A DNA stretch of 34,612 nt from Deltaproteobacteria bacterium (lineage in GTDB: Bacteria; Desulfobacterota_B; Binatia; UBA9968): contig VBKY01000074.1 in assembly GCA_005879255.1 (NCBI GenBank), forward strand, positions 1-34,612. Direction: 5' to 3'. Below, piece after piece: positions 16,438-24,876 of this stretch (position 1 is its first letter; every line of letters starts with the position of its first letter). The notes below the pieces were generated by a model. It saw nothing but the letters and a program-made list of their open reading frames with translations, had not been told where the DNA came from and searched no databases. Both the position numbers and the translations under genes were made by a program.

Positions 16438-16445
16438 GCTATAGC

Positions 16446-16531
16446 TGTAAACGAACTGTGCGTTGATTGGCATTAATACTCCGCACTATCAGGAAATCAT
16501 GTAAAGAAGAACGGAAGTGGACAACTGTAAA
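16446..16531 (-). promoter_or_regulatory. Candidate activator-binding region of the EPS promoter (three TGTAAA words)
   Basis: TGTAAA occurs at 16,446-16,451, 16,500-16,505 and 16,526-16,531, all in the same orientation, upstream of the sigma-54 promoter. The same half-site forms a perfect inverted repeat at 20,743-20,759. Sigma-54 activators bind such upstream sites. Chance is not excluded for a six-base word. Confidence 0.3.
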
Positions 16532-16637
16532 TTGCCCTAACAGTTCTTTAGAGTATTGAGAATGGGCAAAATCGCCCTAGAGCTGAAAAGGACAGGGCTG
16601 AGCGAGACCGGAGCTAATGTCACTCGCCGTTTTTCCC

Positions 16638-18005
16638 TCACGGCTTAGTTGGCGCGGTAGGTGCCGGAGCGGAAGCGGTTGGAAATGGGGTTCTAAGAAC
16701 CGGGGAGAGGCTTGATGACGACAGGTTGCGGGCTAAGCCAGTATTGGGCCAGAGATCAAAGCGAGCCGTGACACTGAGAAACACGCTGTTGCCGTTGACG
16801 TTTCCGCGGGTCAACAGGTCTGTCTTGGTTGCCCCAGCGCCGCTGTTAATCGACCGGTAAGTGTAAAAGAGATTCGAAGATAACCATGTGGTAAACACGT
16901 ATTGTAAGCCCGCTGAAGCCTCAAAAGTCTTAAAATTGACATCTTCGGTATCGTAAAACGAATAGTCGACCGCGGCGCTGCCGGTCAACCGTTCGGCCAA
17001 CTGGATACTAAAGTTCGTGAACAGGCTGGTGGTATCCGAGACTCCCGAGACCCCGAAGCTCGGTGTCAAGCCCTTCCGCAGTCCGCCGGTTAGCGATGCA
17101 GTTTCCCAAAGCTTAGTTATCGTTAGCGTTGAATTATTCGCGACCGTCGGCCCGCTGCCCGAAGTGTTAATCGAAAGGCCGGTACTCGCCGAAAGGCTCA
17201 GCGTAGGAGTTAATTGTATGTTATAGTTCGAAAAATAATCATCGCCGAAATCGAAATTGTGGATGACGCCATCGTCGTTCCTGCTCCGCGATTTCGCAAT
17301 TGATACCGAATATCCCGCGTGTAAATTGTGCTCCTGCTTCCAGTTATAAATGCCCCTGATGCTAAAAGTCTGGAATAGATCACTGCCTCCCTGGTCAATA
17401 AACTTCGTGTACGTATTCGTGTAACCGCCGCTAATGCTTAAATCTGGCCGGTACAAGAAATTGCCTTGAAACGCAAAATTGTTGTTTAGCTGATCCCCTC
17501 TCGAAATGAAATCGTTGAGGTTTTGACCTGGGCCTGGAAGTCCAGGTGGGCCAGTGGTCGGAGTCAGCGGCACCTGAAATGGGTCAGACACTCCCGGCGT
17601 TCGCGTTTGTCCTTGCCTTTGGAAAGTGTCTGTCAAGTTGAAGGTCAGGCGCGGTGAGTAGTGATACGTGTATCCTCCGTTGACGGAGGCATTATCGCCA
17701 AATTCGTTGAGTTCACTGTGCCGGGCGTAAATTTGCCCGCTCGGGCTGATATTCAGATTTAAAGTTGGTTCGGCTTGTCCTGTCGGCGCGTAATACAAAT
17801 GCAGAGTCGGTGTTATAATGGTAATGAAGTCATGTTCTTTTTTCTTGGCGAAGAAAATATTGTCATTATACTGCTCCCCAACCGACAATGAGAACTGACT
17901 TGCAAACGCAGCCCATAAAGGAGACGGCAGCCATAGGGAAAGAACCAAAAAAATGATTACAGTACATTTACCCCAAATCTTTAAAAGACTCCTTGTGCAG
18001 CCCAT
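16638..18005 (-). CDS. Outer-membrane beta-barrel, PEP-CTERM-associated (TIGR03016 type)
   Basis: 455 residues. An N-terminal signal sequence (CTVIIFLVLSLWLPSPLWA) is followed by alternating polar and aromatic strands typical of a barrel, such as FSLSVGEQYNDNIFFAKK, SVNGGYTYHYSPRLTFNLTD and LSISGGYTNTYTKF. The C-terminus is Pro/Ala/Ser-rich and lacks the classical terminal Phe strand. Family members sit in XrtA EPS loci and are thought to be export porins. The ATG at 18005 lies 38 bp inside the regulator gene and has GAGGAGG directly in front. It belongs to the histidine kinase/regulator unit rather than to the sigma-54 EPS operon, whose promoter lies downstream of it. Confidence 0.88.
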   Translation of the reverse strand: MGCTRSLLKIWGKCTVIIFLVLSLWLPSPLWAAFASQFSLSVGEQYNDNIFFAKKKEHDFITIITPTLHLYYAPTGQAEPTLNLNISPSGQIYARHSELNEFGDNASVNGGYTYHYSPRLTFNLTDTFQRQGQTRTPGVSDPFQVPLTPTTGPPGLPGPGQNLNDFISRGDQLNNNFAFQGNFLYRPDLSISGGYTNTYTKFIDQGGSDLFQTFSIRGIYNWKQEHNLHAGYSVSIAKSRSRNDDGVIHNFDFGDDYFSNYNIQLTPTLSLSASTGLSINTSGSGPTVANNSTLTITKLWETASLTGGLRKGLTPSFGVSGVSDTTSLFTNFSIQLAERLTGSAAVDYSFYDTEDVNFKTFEASAGLQYVFTTWLSSNLFYTYRSINSGAGATKTDLLTRGNVNGNSVFLSVTARFDLWPNTGLARNLSSSSLSPVLRTPFPTASAPAPTAPTKP

Positions 18006-19350
18006 GCCTCCTCATCTTTCTGTACAGCGTCTTGTTGTCGACCTTTGCCTCATTTGCCGTCGAGGAAATGGCGCCCTTATGTTTGATCAGCAGGCTTCTT
18101 AGATATTCTTTCTCGCTGCGAAGCAACCATTGCTTAAGTGACAAATCGCCGTCGCCATTGCTTGCGTAATGCCGATCAATCACGCGTTGCGGAGGCGCGG
18201 GCAAATCAACGTCTTCAATGGTCTCGCCTTGGCATTTGACTATAGCGCGCTCGAGAATATTCTCAAGCTCACGAATGTTGCCCGGCCAGTGATAGGCGAG
18301 CATTTGATCGAGTACTCTCGGCCCGACTTGCTTGATCCGCTTCTCTTGGGCCACCGGGTGTTTGTTGAGAATGTGATTGATCAGGATCGGAAGATCCTCG
18401 AGCCTCTCGCGCAACGGCGGGAGCTGCAATGGAATCACATTGATTCGGTAGTAGAAATCTTCACGCAGGCTGCCGCGAGCCAGGCATAGCTTCAAATCGA
18501 CGTTGGTCGCGGCGACAACGCGCATGTCGACTTTTACTCTGCGATTGCCGCCTAGACGCTCGACTTCGCGTTCTTGCAAGACTCGCAAGAGTTTAACCTG
18601 CATCGGCGGTGCCATGGTTTCAATTTCGTCAAGGAAAAGAGTTCCACCGTCGGCCAATTCAATTTTGCCGGCACGGCTCTGCACCGCCCCAGTAAATGCT
18701 CCCTTTTCGTAGCCAAACAACTCACTCTCCAGTAGCGTGTCGGGAAACGCACCGCAATTAATCGCGACGAATTGTTTCGCTTTACGTCGGCTCAAATTAT
18801 GGATGGCGCGAGCAACTAACTCTTTGCCGGTGCCAGTCTCCCCCGTTATCATCACTCCCGAGTCTGTTTCTGCCAGAGATCGAATGAGGTCAAAGACCTT
18901 GAACATTTTCGGGCTTTTGCTGAGAATATTTTCGAGATTGTGCTCGTCCTGAACCTTTTGACGAAGTTCGCGAACTTCATCCAGTAGCCGTCGCTTCTCG
19001 ATAAGCTTTTCGCTTACCATTCGAATCGCTTCAGGTTGAAATGGCTTTGTAATGTAATCGCTGGCGCCAAGTTTCATCGCCTCAACCGCCTGCTTAATGT
19101 TTCCGAAAGCAGTGATCAAGATGACATCCGTATCCGCGTATTTCTCGCGCACATGGCGCGCTAGCTGGAATCCGTCCATTCCCGGCATCTTGACGTCCGA
19201 GACGACAATTGCAAATTTTTCCTCGGCGAGCTTCTTAACGCCGTCCTCACCACAGGAGGCGGTCGAGACTTGGAAGCCTTCTTGCTCGTAAAATTGACCA
19301 AGCTGCTCTCGCAAACGATCATGATCTTCGACAATTAAGACGTTGTACAT
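17968..19350 (-). CDS. NtrC-type sigma-54 response regulator
   Basis: 460 residues in three parts. The receiver (1-120) has phospho-acceptor Asp52 in VVSDVKMPGMDGF and the ITKPF end. The AAA+ RpoN-activating domain has Walker A GETGTGKE (170-177), GAFTGA (217-222), which contacts sigma-54, and LADGGTLFLDEI for Walker B. The C-terminal Fis-type helix-turn-helix includes STANEAKVDNKTLYRKMRRHG. It should open sigma-54 promoters on phosphorylation, most likely by the kinase encoded 15 bp upstream. It is a second, distinct activator besides PrsR at 23,475. Its targets are unknown; the EPS promoter at 16,423 is the nearest candidate. Confidence 0.93.
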   Translation of the reverse strand: MYNVLIVEDHDRLREQLGQFYEQEGFQVSTASCGEDGVKKLAEEKFAIVVSDVKMPGMDGFQLARHVREKYADTDVILITAFGNIKQAVEAMKLGASDYITKPFQPEAIRMVSEKLIEKRRLLDEVRELRQKVQDEHNLENILSKSPKMFKVFDLIRSLAETDSGVMITGETGTGKELVARAIHNLSRRKAKQFVAINCGAFPDTLLESELFGYEKGAFTGAVQSRAGKIELADGGTLFLDEIETMAPPMQVKLLRVLQEREVERLGGNRRVKVDMRVVAATNVDLKLCLARGSLREDFYYRINVIPLQLPPLRERLEDLPILINHILNKHPVAQEKRIKQVGPRVLDQMLAYHWPGNIRELENILERAIVKCQGETIEDVDLPAPPQRVIDRHYASNGDGDLSLKQWLLRSEKEYLRSLLIKHKGAISSTANEAKVDNKTLYRKMRRHGLHKESFKDLG

Positions 19351-19365
19351 AAGCTTACTGCAGCT

Positions 19366-20529
19366 TCAAATGCCCGCTTTGTTATCGTCCGGGCAATCTA
19401 TCGCTTGACGAAGGGGAAGTAAGATTTCAACTTCCGTACCGTGGCTCTTGTTGCTCGAAATATTCAATCGACCACCGTGTGATTCGACGATCCGAACCGC
19501 CATACTCAACCCCAGCCCATCCCGCTCCGGCTTCGAGGTGAAAAACGGGGTCGCGGCTTTTTCCAAAAACTCCGTTTCGATTCCGTGCCCAGTATCGGCG
19601 ATCGAGATTCGCGCTATGGACTGCCCCGCCAAACAAGTCGCGTGATACTTGCCGCTTATCAAAACTCGATCTCCGCTACTCGTAGCGTCGAGCGCATTCT
19701 GGAGAATAGAACGAAAGGCGAGCTCGAGAAGAACCGGGTCGCCAGTGACAAGAGCACCGTTAAGGGATTCTTCAACGAGATCTTTCAACATCACTTTCTT
19801 TTCGACGAAGAGTGCGGCATTCGAATGGATCACCGCGCGGAGGACCTCGCCCAAGTCAACCTCCGATGGTCCTGTCGGGGCTTGACTGTAATGCAAAAAT
19901 GCCCGCGTAAATTCGACGGCGCGATCGACAGTTTCTTGCAACGTCTCGATCTCATTGATTGATTTTACGCCCCGTTTGAAAGAACCGATTAAGAGGTTAA
20001 TCAGCTGAAAGTGGTTCCCGATTTTGTGGACGAACTGGGAAATGACGCCGCTGTCGAGACCTTTGGAACTAAAATCGGTCGGGAGCGGAATCATACAACC
20101 ACGAATTACCGTGTCGGTATTAGTCCTAATTTTGCACAAACTATGTGACACCCATACGGGCAACCCCCGCTCATCAATAAGTCTATGAGTTTCTGATAAT
20201 ACTTCGCCTGGGCTCAACCGATCGATTCGTGCCAGCAAGCCTTGGCGATCTTCCACGGCGAGCCGCTCGTCCCAGAGTTTACGATTGCCAATTAATTTTT
20301 CAGACCGTACTCCGATTAACTCTGCAGAATTGGCCGAAACAGTCGTCACTGTCAAATCTGCCGTGCACTCGTAGAGAATAGCCGGCGCAGCAGCCAGGGG
20401 CTCTTCGAACTTATTGTGAGTCCTCGAAGAAACGGGTCGAATAAGACGTTGGGCGTGAAGCGATACCAATCGATCTGTATCGGTATCATTAGTGCTATTA
20501 TCAGAAGCTTCCTTGAATACGCTAGTCAA
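19366..20529 (-). CDS. PAS-domain histidine kinase, partner of the NtrC-type regulator
   Basis: 387 residues with no membrane helix, so a cytoplasmic sensor. A PAS-like domain spans about residues 45-150 (LYECTADLTVTTVSANSAEL and ERGLPVWVSHSLCKI). The dimerisation/phosphotransfer helix is VISQFVHKIGNHFQLINLL, with His168 the likely acceptor. The ATPase domain has the N box FRSILQNALDAT, G1 IADTGHGIE and G2 GLGLSMAV. The layout resembles NtrB. It ends 15 bp before the regulator gene, clearly one operon. The signal cannot be inferred from the sequence. Up to 800 bp of non-coding DNA lies in front of it. Confidence 0.92.
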   Translation of the reverse strand: MTSVFKEASDNSTNDTDTDRLVSLHAQRLIRPVSSRTHNKFEEPLAAAPAILYECTADLTVTTVSANSAELIGVRSEKLIGNRKLWDERLAVEDRQGLLARIDRLSPGEVLSETHRLIDERGLPVWVSHSLCKIRTNTDTVIRGCMIPLPTDFSSKGLDSGVISQFVHKIGNHFQLINLLIGSFKRGVKSINEIETLQETVDRAVEFTRAFLHYSQAPTGPSEVDLGEVLRAVIHSNAALFVEKKVMLKDLVEESLNGALVTGDPVLLELAFRSILQNALDATSSGDRVLISGKYHATCLAGQSIARISIADTGHGIETEFLEKAATPFFTSKPERDGLGLSMAVRIVESHGGRLNISSNKSHGTEVEILLPLRQAIDCPDDNKAGI

Positions 20530-21283
20530 AAGACGTCTCTCCTCAATTAAATGACACTCGCCGGACTTCGCGAACCAGCTGGCATTTTTGCCATATCGCT
20601 TTCAATATTTCAAGGAAATTGTTATAAACTTTTACACTTTTGCAGATCTACATTGCAAACGCAATGTTCACGGCAAGTTACCAGAATCATGAAACTATTT
20701 GTACTAACTTCCAAATACTTCCCAAAGATTACCACCGTTTCTTGTAAATTCCATTTACACTTTTTGAGCGAGATGATGTCAGTCGATTGCCGATCGAAAA
20801 TCTCATCATATTTGATAGTCGCCGAGGACGCTCGGCGCTTGCAAGCAAATCTGCTGAGGTTGAGTTTGAAGCAGTGTCTTTGCCGATTTGCCTTTGCCCA
20901 AAGTGGAGAAGCCTCATTCTCAGCGTCTTTCTCTTTGGCATGTTCTCGGAATATGAGGGGTATGGTCCCATCGAGGCAGGAGATCGGGCAGCAGTGACTG
21001 CGGGTAGCGTCGCAGCTGGGCAAAGCATATTTCTATACCGCGTCGCGCTCTGACGGATCAAAGTGACGCTGAGCCAGCGATCGGCCAAATAACACGAGCG
21101 ATATCTGAAGGCACGATTGAAAGGCCTTAAGTCCCTTGCAAAAACAAACAGTTCGCGATGCGTCATAGCGTCGGCCAGCTTTGCGTTTCGCTTGCCCGTG
21201 GACGTTAAATTACTCGCTGGCCGAAGTGTCCGCAGCTGCTTTTTGTCGTTCGAAACTTCATTGAATGCTGCCGTCAAAAGAAC
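20530..21283. other. Long intergenic region between the two regulator units
   Basis: I see no convincing gene here. Frames on both strands (up to 186 codons) lack family resemblance, signal peptides or start signals. The region does hold a perfect inverted repeat TGTAAAT-TCC-ATTTACA (20,743-20,759) and a direct repeat TTTACACTTTT at 20,631-20,641 and 20,754-20,764. Its right end carries the sigma-54 promoter of prsK. An unrecognised small RNA cannot be excluded. Confidence 0.6.
20743..20759. promoter_or_regulatory. Inverted repeat TGTAAAT-N3-ATTTACA, possible activator site
   Basis: Seven-base arms pair perfectly across a three-base spacer. It lies 214 bp upstream of the minus-strand histidine kinase start and about 530 bp upstream of the prsK promoter. 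The half-site TGTAAA recurs three times before the EPS sigma-54 promoter. A bound dimeric Fis-type regulator is a natural reading, but unproven. Confidence 0.4.
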
Positions 21284-21298
21284 TGGCACACGACTTGC
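21284..21298 (+). promoter_or_regulatory. Sigma-54 promoter of prsK
   Basis: TGGCAC-ACGAC-TTGC is a perfect match to the RpoN consensus, with GG-N10-GC spacing and a following TT. Transcription should begin near 21,310. That places the first ATG (21,308) at the transcript edge and argues for the ATG at 21,335. Because PrsR is itself an RpoN activator, the operon may control its own expression. Confidence 0.8.
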
Positions 21299-21334
21299 TT
21301 ATCACGAATGAGAATTTCCTCTTCTCAGCGAAAA

Positions 21335-23446
21335 ATGGACTCCGTCTTTAACTTGAACACGCTGCTCATGGTCAATTTGGTGGTACTGACCTGCCTGTTC
21401 TTTTATTTGCTAACAAAGATAAAAAGACATCCAAGCGTGGCCTATTTGGTGGCTAGTCTTACGCCCTTGATTGCGTTCCACGTGGGGTCATACATGTTTA
21501 GCAACTGGCCCGGTTCGCAGGACGGCGCGCGGCTGGTTCTTTTTGGCGTGACTCTCACCCCTCTCACAATTGTTCCGCTCAGCCATACTCTCGGGAGGAC
21601 ACGACCAGAACATCCGCAGAAAACCTGGATTGCGTATTATGCGTTACAGATCGTCTTATTGTTTTTTGTTACGCGTGGGATTTTTGCCGGGCGGATGATT
21701 GAGTGGGTGACAGGAATCCTTGACCAGCCCATTATCATTATCGAACAGAGCTGGCGCTACTATTTTCTCAATGTAGTTGCAACTAGCATGCTCGCACTGA
21801 TGTGTTTTGACAGAACCCGTCAGGCGGCAAGCAAAGCACAACAAGAGGCCCTCAAGTTTGTTTTCATCGCCTTTCTCGGTTTCGCTGTTTACTTCGCTTA
21901 TCTGTCGGCGAATATTCTCATGTCTTCGTACGTGTCCCAGTCAGTGGTGCAATCGGGAGCAGCCATTACTTTGGTTGGTTTAATATTTCTCTCCTATGGC
22001 TTCGCGAAATACCCGTTTTGGCAGGTCACGATCCGTGTCTCCCGGCACGTGGTCTTCGGATGCCTTTCGGCCACGGCAGCGTTCGTATACATCATTATTT
22101 CAGGAAGCATTCTCGACGTGCTGCGTTGGCTGCAACCGCTGGGCTTTACCGCACTCCTACCGTCCGCGGCCTTCGCTCTAGTGGCGCTTTTTCTCGCGTT
22201 CTATTTGTCGCCGCATTTTCACAGCACGATTCGAGGCTTTGTCACGAGACATTTTTTTCGCAACAAATACGACTATAGAGACCTGTGGATGAAATTTTCC
22301 GAAAAGTCGAGCGGGTCGCTCAACATTCGAGACCTGCTACCGCCCGTTGCGGAATTTGTCGCAGACGCAATGTTCGTCCGGCAAGTGGTGTTTTGGCTTC
22401 GCTCGACGACATCGGAGACTTATAACCTAGCCTATTGTCACGATCGCGCATCAGGCAGTCGAGTCGAATCATCTCCACTCAAATTGGACCGGTCTCTCGG
22501 TCCTGACAAAGATGCGATTTTTTTTCGTGTGCCGACGGATAATGCTTCGATCACCGCGGGCCGATTCCCGATCGATAAACTGCAAACATTAAAAGATTTG
22601 GCTATACAGCGTTTGGTGCTGGTGGAAAAAAGCAACGAAGTATTGGCGTTGATGGGCATTGGTGCGCCGTCGGCCGGGGAAAAATCGTCGGCGGAAGACG
22701 ACCAATTTTTGTTGAGCGTCAGCAACCAGCTGGGGCACCTGATTCTGACGCACAAACTTTCCGAAGAGCTCCTTCTGTCGCGTGAATGGGACTCTTTCAA
22801 CCGTTTCGCCTCGTTCATTCTACATGATTTGAAGAACCTCGCCACAATGCAGGGGATGACACTAGAAAATTCCAAGCATCTTAGCCACAATCCAAATTTT
22901 GTGACCGATGCTTTCACAACTTTCTCCCAGACGACGGACAAAATGATCAACCTCATCGCTAGCCTTTCAGTGCAGAGGGGACAATTCTCGCATAAGCAAC
23001 AACCGGTCAACATTCTCGAAGTGCTCACCAATACTTTTGATGATCTCAAGATCAAACAGAGAGATGGTGTAAGGGTGTCGACCGCATTCCCGCCAAAGGA
23101 CAAATTACCGATCATTTGCGGTGACCCCGACCTGCTGCAAAAAGCTTTCACGAATTTGCTCCTCAACGCGATCCAAAGTCTGCCCAAGGGAGAAGGGGCT
23201 GTAGAGATCACGGTCGCACAGGAGGCAGGCGGAAAGATCACTACATCGATCCGCGACACCGGGTGTGGCATCCCTGCCGACCGGCTGGAAAGTTTGTTTC
23301 GCCCTTTTCAGACGACCAAGGAAAAGGGAATGGGAATTGGTCTCTGCCATACCCGTTCGATTATCGAAGTCCACGGAGGACAGATCCGGATAGAAAGCCA
23401 GGTCAATGCCGGCACTAAGGTGGAAGTCGAATTACCGACGCTGTAG
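21335..23446 (+). CDS. prsK: PEP-CTERM system histidine kinase PrsK
   Basis: 703 residues from ATG 21335; an ATG at 21308 is in frame but lies at the predicted transcription start. Numbering from 21308: an N-terminal block of about eight membrane helices (to about residue 300), a GAF-like middle (about 320-480), then the kinase. His506 in FILHDLKNLATMQ is the phospho-acceptor. The ATPase boxes are NLLLNAIQS (617-625), DTGCGIP (650-656) and GMGIGL (674-679). This layout of helices, GAF and kinase is the PrsK family, regulator of EPS and PEP-CTERM protein genes. It is followed 28 bp later by prsR. The signal sensed by the membrane part is unknown. Confidence 0.92.
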   Translation: MDSVFNLNTLLMVNLVVLTCLFFYLLTKIKRHPSVAYLVASLTPLIAFHVGSYMFSNWPGSQDGARLVLFGVTLTPLTIVPLSHTLGRTRPEHPQKTWIAYYALQIVLLFFVTRGIFAGRMIEWVTGILDQPIIIIEQSWRYYFLNVVATSMLALMCFDRTRQAASKAQQEALKFVFIAFLGFAVYFAYLSANILMSSYVSQSVVQSGAAITLVGLIFLSYGFAKYPFWQVTIRVSRHVVFGCLSATAAFVYIIISGSILDVLRWLQPLGFTALLPSAAFALVALFLAFYLSPHFHSTIRGFVTRHFFRNKYDYRDLWMKFSEKSSGSLNIRDLLPPVAEFVADAMFVRQVVFWLRSTTSETYNLAYCHDRASGSRVESSPLKLDRSLGPDKDAIFFRVPTDNASITAGRFPIDKLQTLKDLAIQRLVLVEKSNEVLALMGIGAPSAGEKSSAEDDQFLLSVSNQLGHLILTHKLSEELLLSREWDSFNRFASFILHDLKNLATMQGMTLENSKHLSHNPNFVTDAFTTFSQTTDKMINLIASLSVQRGQFSHKQQPVNILEVLTNTFDDLKIKQRDGVRVSTAFPPKDKLPIICGDPDLLQKAFTNLLLNAIQSLPKGEGAVEITVAQEAGGKITTSIRDTGCGIPADRLESLFRPFQTTKEKGMGIGLCHTRSIIEVHGGQIRIESQVNAGTKVEVELPTL

Positions 23447-23474
23447 TTCCAAACAAGAAAGGAAAGAAAACCAC

Positions 23475-24875
23475 GTGAAACCGAAGATACTTTTAGTCGA
23501 CGATGAGGAAAACATTCTGAAGCAAATGCGTTGGGCTCTGGAGCCGGACTACGACGTATTTACAATCTCGAATGAAGGCGAGGCTATGAGCGCTTTCGAA
23601 AAAGAGAAGCCTCCCGTCGTCACACTGGACCTATCCTTGAATCCGCTCAATCCAGCGGACCTCGGGGGGATGCGCCTGCTGGAGCAAATTCTTTCCCAAG
23701 AACCTTCGACGCGAGCGATCGTGATTACCGGGAACGACGACGAGAAAAACGCCTTGCGGGCGGTCCGGCTTGGCGCGTTTGACTATTATGCCAAGCCGGT
23801 TCGCCTCGACGAATTGAAGGTCATGATCACGCGAGCGTTCCACATTCATCAATTACACCAAAAGGTTCAGCAAAATGATCATTCTTTTACTGACGGCTTT
23901 CACCGCATGGTAGGAACATCGAAAAGCATCAAGGACATTTTCCGCTTTATCGAGCGGGTCGCCGCCTCCGAGATCTCGGTTTTGATCTGCGGAGAAAGCG
24001 GCACTGGAAAGGAGATGGTGGCTCACGCGATTCACTTGCAAAGCCAGCGCAAGAATAATCCTTTCGTGGTGGTCAATTGCGGCGCAATTCCCGAAAATCT
24101 GTTGGAGAGCGAATTATTCGGGCACGAGAAAGGATCTTTCACCGGGGCTCATGCCCAGAAGCGGGGAAAATTCGAGCTAGCGCATACCGGCACGTTGTTC
24201 TTGGATGAAATCGGCGAACTCGCTCCGCCGCTGCAAGTCAAACTATTGCGATTCTTGCAAGATCGGAAAATTGAGCGAGTAGGCGGTACGCAACCCATCG
24301 ATATCGATGTCCGAATCATCGCCGCTACCAACCGCGACCTCAAAAAGGACATGGAAAACCATGTATTCCGGGAAGACCTTTACTATCGATTGAAGGTCGT
24401 GCCTCTCGAAATGCCGCCGCTTCGCGACAGAAAAGAGGATATCATTCCGCTCGCCCAGCATTTTCTAAAACAGTTCTCCAGAGAACACCGAAAGCCTCCG
24501 GTTACACTTTCTCCGGAAGCCGAAGGCGCGCTGCTGATGCATCCTTGGCCCGGCAATGTTCGCGAACTGGAAAATTTAATTAGTCGGTCAGTGGTGCTGA
24601 GCCCGCGAACAGTCTTAAAGCCGAGCGATTTAGGATTTGCGTTGGATCAAATTCCAACCGACGTCAACCTAAAATTCGCCAAGAAAGCCATCGAAATGGA
24701 TTTCGTCAAAAAGGCACTCTCCCGCAACGGCGGCATTGTGAGCCGCGCCGCTCGCGAACTCGGAATCAGCCGGGTGAATCTCTACGAGCTCATCGAGAAA
24801 TACAACATTCGCCTTCAGGAATTTAAAATGTTGAGGGCAGGAAAGAATCAAATCAAGACACGGGAGGTTTCCTAA
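23475..24875 (+). CDS. prsR: PEP-CTERM-box response regulator PrsR (sigma-54 activator)
   Basis: 466 residues from GTG 23475, which gives the normal receiver start KPKILLVDDEENIL; an upstream in-frame start would overlap prsK. Asp52 in TLDLSLNP is the phospho-acceptor. The AAA+ domain has Walker A GESGTGKE (173-180). The sigma-54 contact loop reads GSFTGA (220-225) instead of GAFTGA. HTGTLFLDEIGEL is the Walker B region, and the Fis-type helix-turn-helix near the end includes SRAARELGISRVNLYELI. It partners PrsK. In other bacteria this family activates RpoN-dependent EPS and PEP-CTERM genes. The sigma-54 promoters at 16,423 and 21,284 are obvious candidate targets. Confidence 0.94.
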   Translation: MKPKILLVDDEENILKQMRWALEPDYDVFTISNEGEAMSAFEKEKPPVVTLDLSLNPLNPADLGGMRLLEQILSQEPSTRAIVITGNDDEKNALRAVRLGAFDYYAKPVRLDELKVMITRAFHIHQLHQKVQQNDHSFTDGFHRMVGTSKSIKDIFRFIERVAASEISVLICGESGTGKEMVAHAIHLQSQRKNNPFVVVNCGAIPENLLESELFGHEKGSFTGAHAQKRGKFELAHTGTLFLDEIGELAPPLQVKLLRFLQDRKIERVGGTQPIDIDVRIIAATNRDLKKDMENHVFREDLYYRLKVVPLEMPPLRDRKEDIIPLAQHFLKQFSREHRKPPVTLSPEAEGALLMHPWPGNVRELENLISRSVVLSPRTVLKPSDLGFALDQIPTDVNLKFAKKAIEMDFVKKALSRNGGIVSRAARELGISRVNLYELIEKYNIRLQEFKMLRAGKNQIKTREVS

Positions 24876-24876
24876 T

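Noticed and set aside
16621..16642. GCCGT...ACGGC hairpin after the beta-barrel gene as a terminator
   Set aside because: Short five-pair stem, it overlaps the stop codon and has no T-run.
20729..21289. A 186-codon minus-strand frame and a 148-codon plus-strand frame in the long gap
   Set aside because: No family resemblance, no signal sequence, odd composition and no ribosome-binding site; they overlap each other and regulatory sequence.
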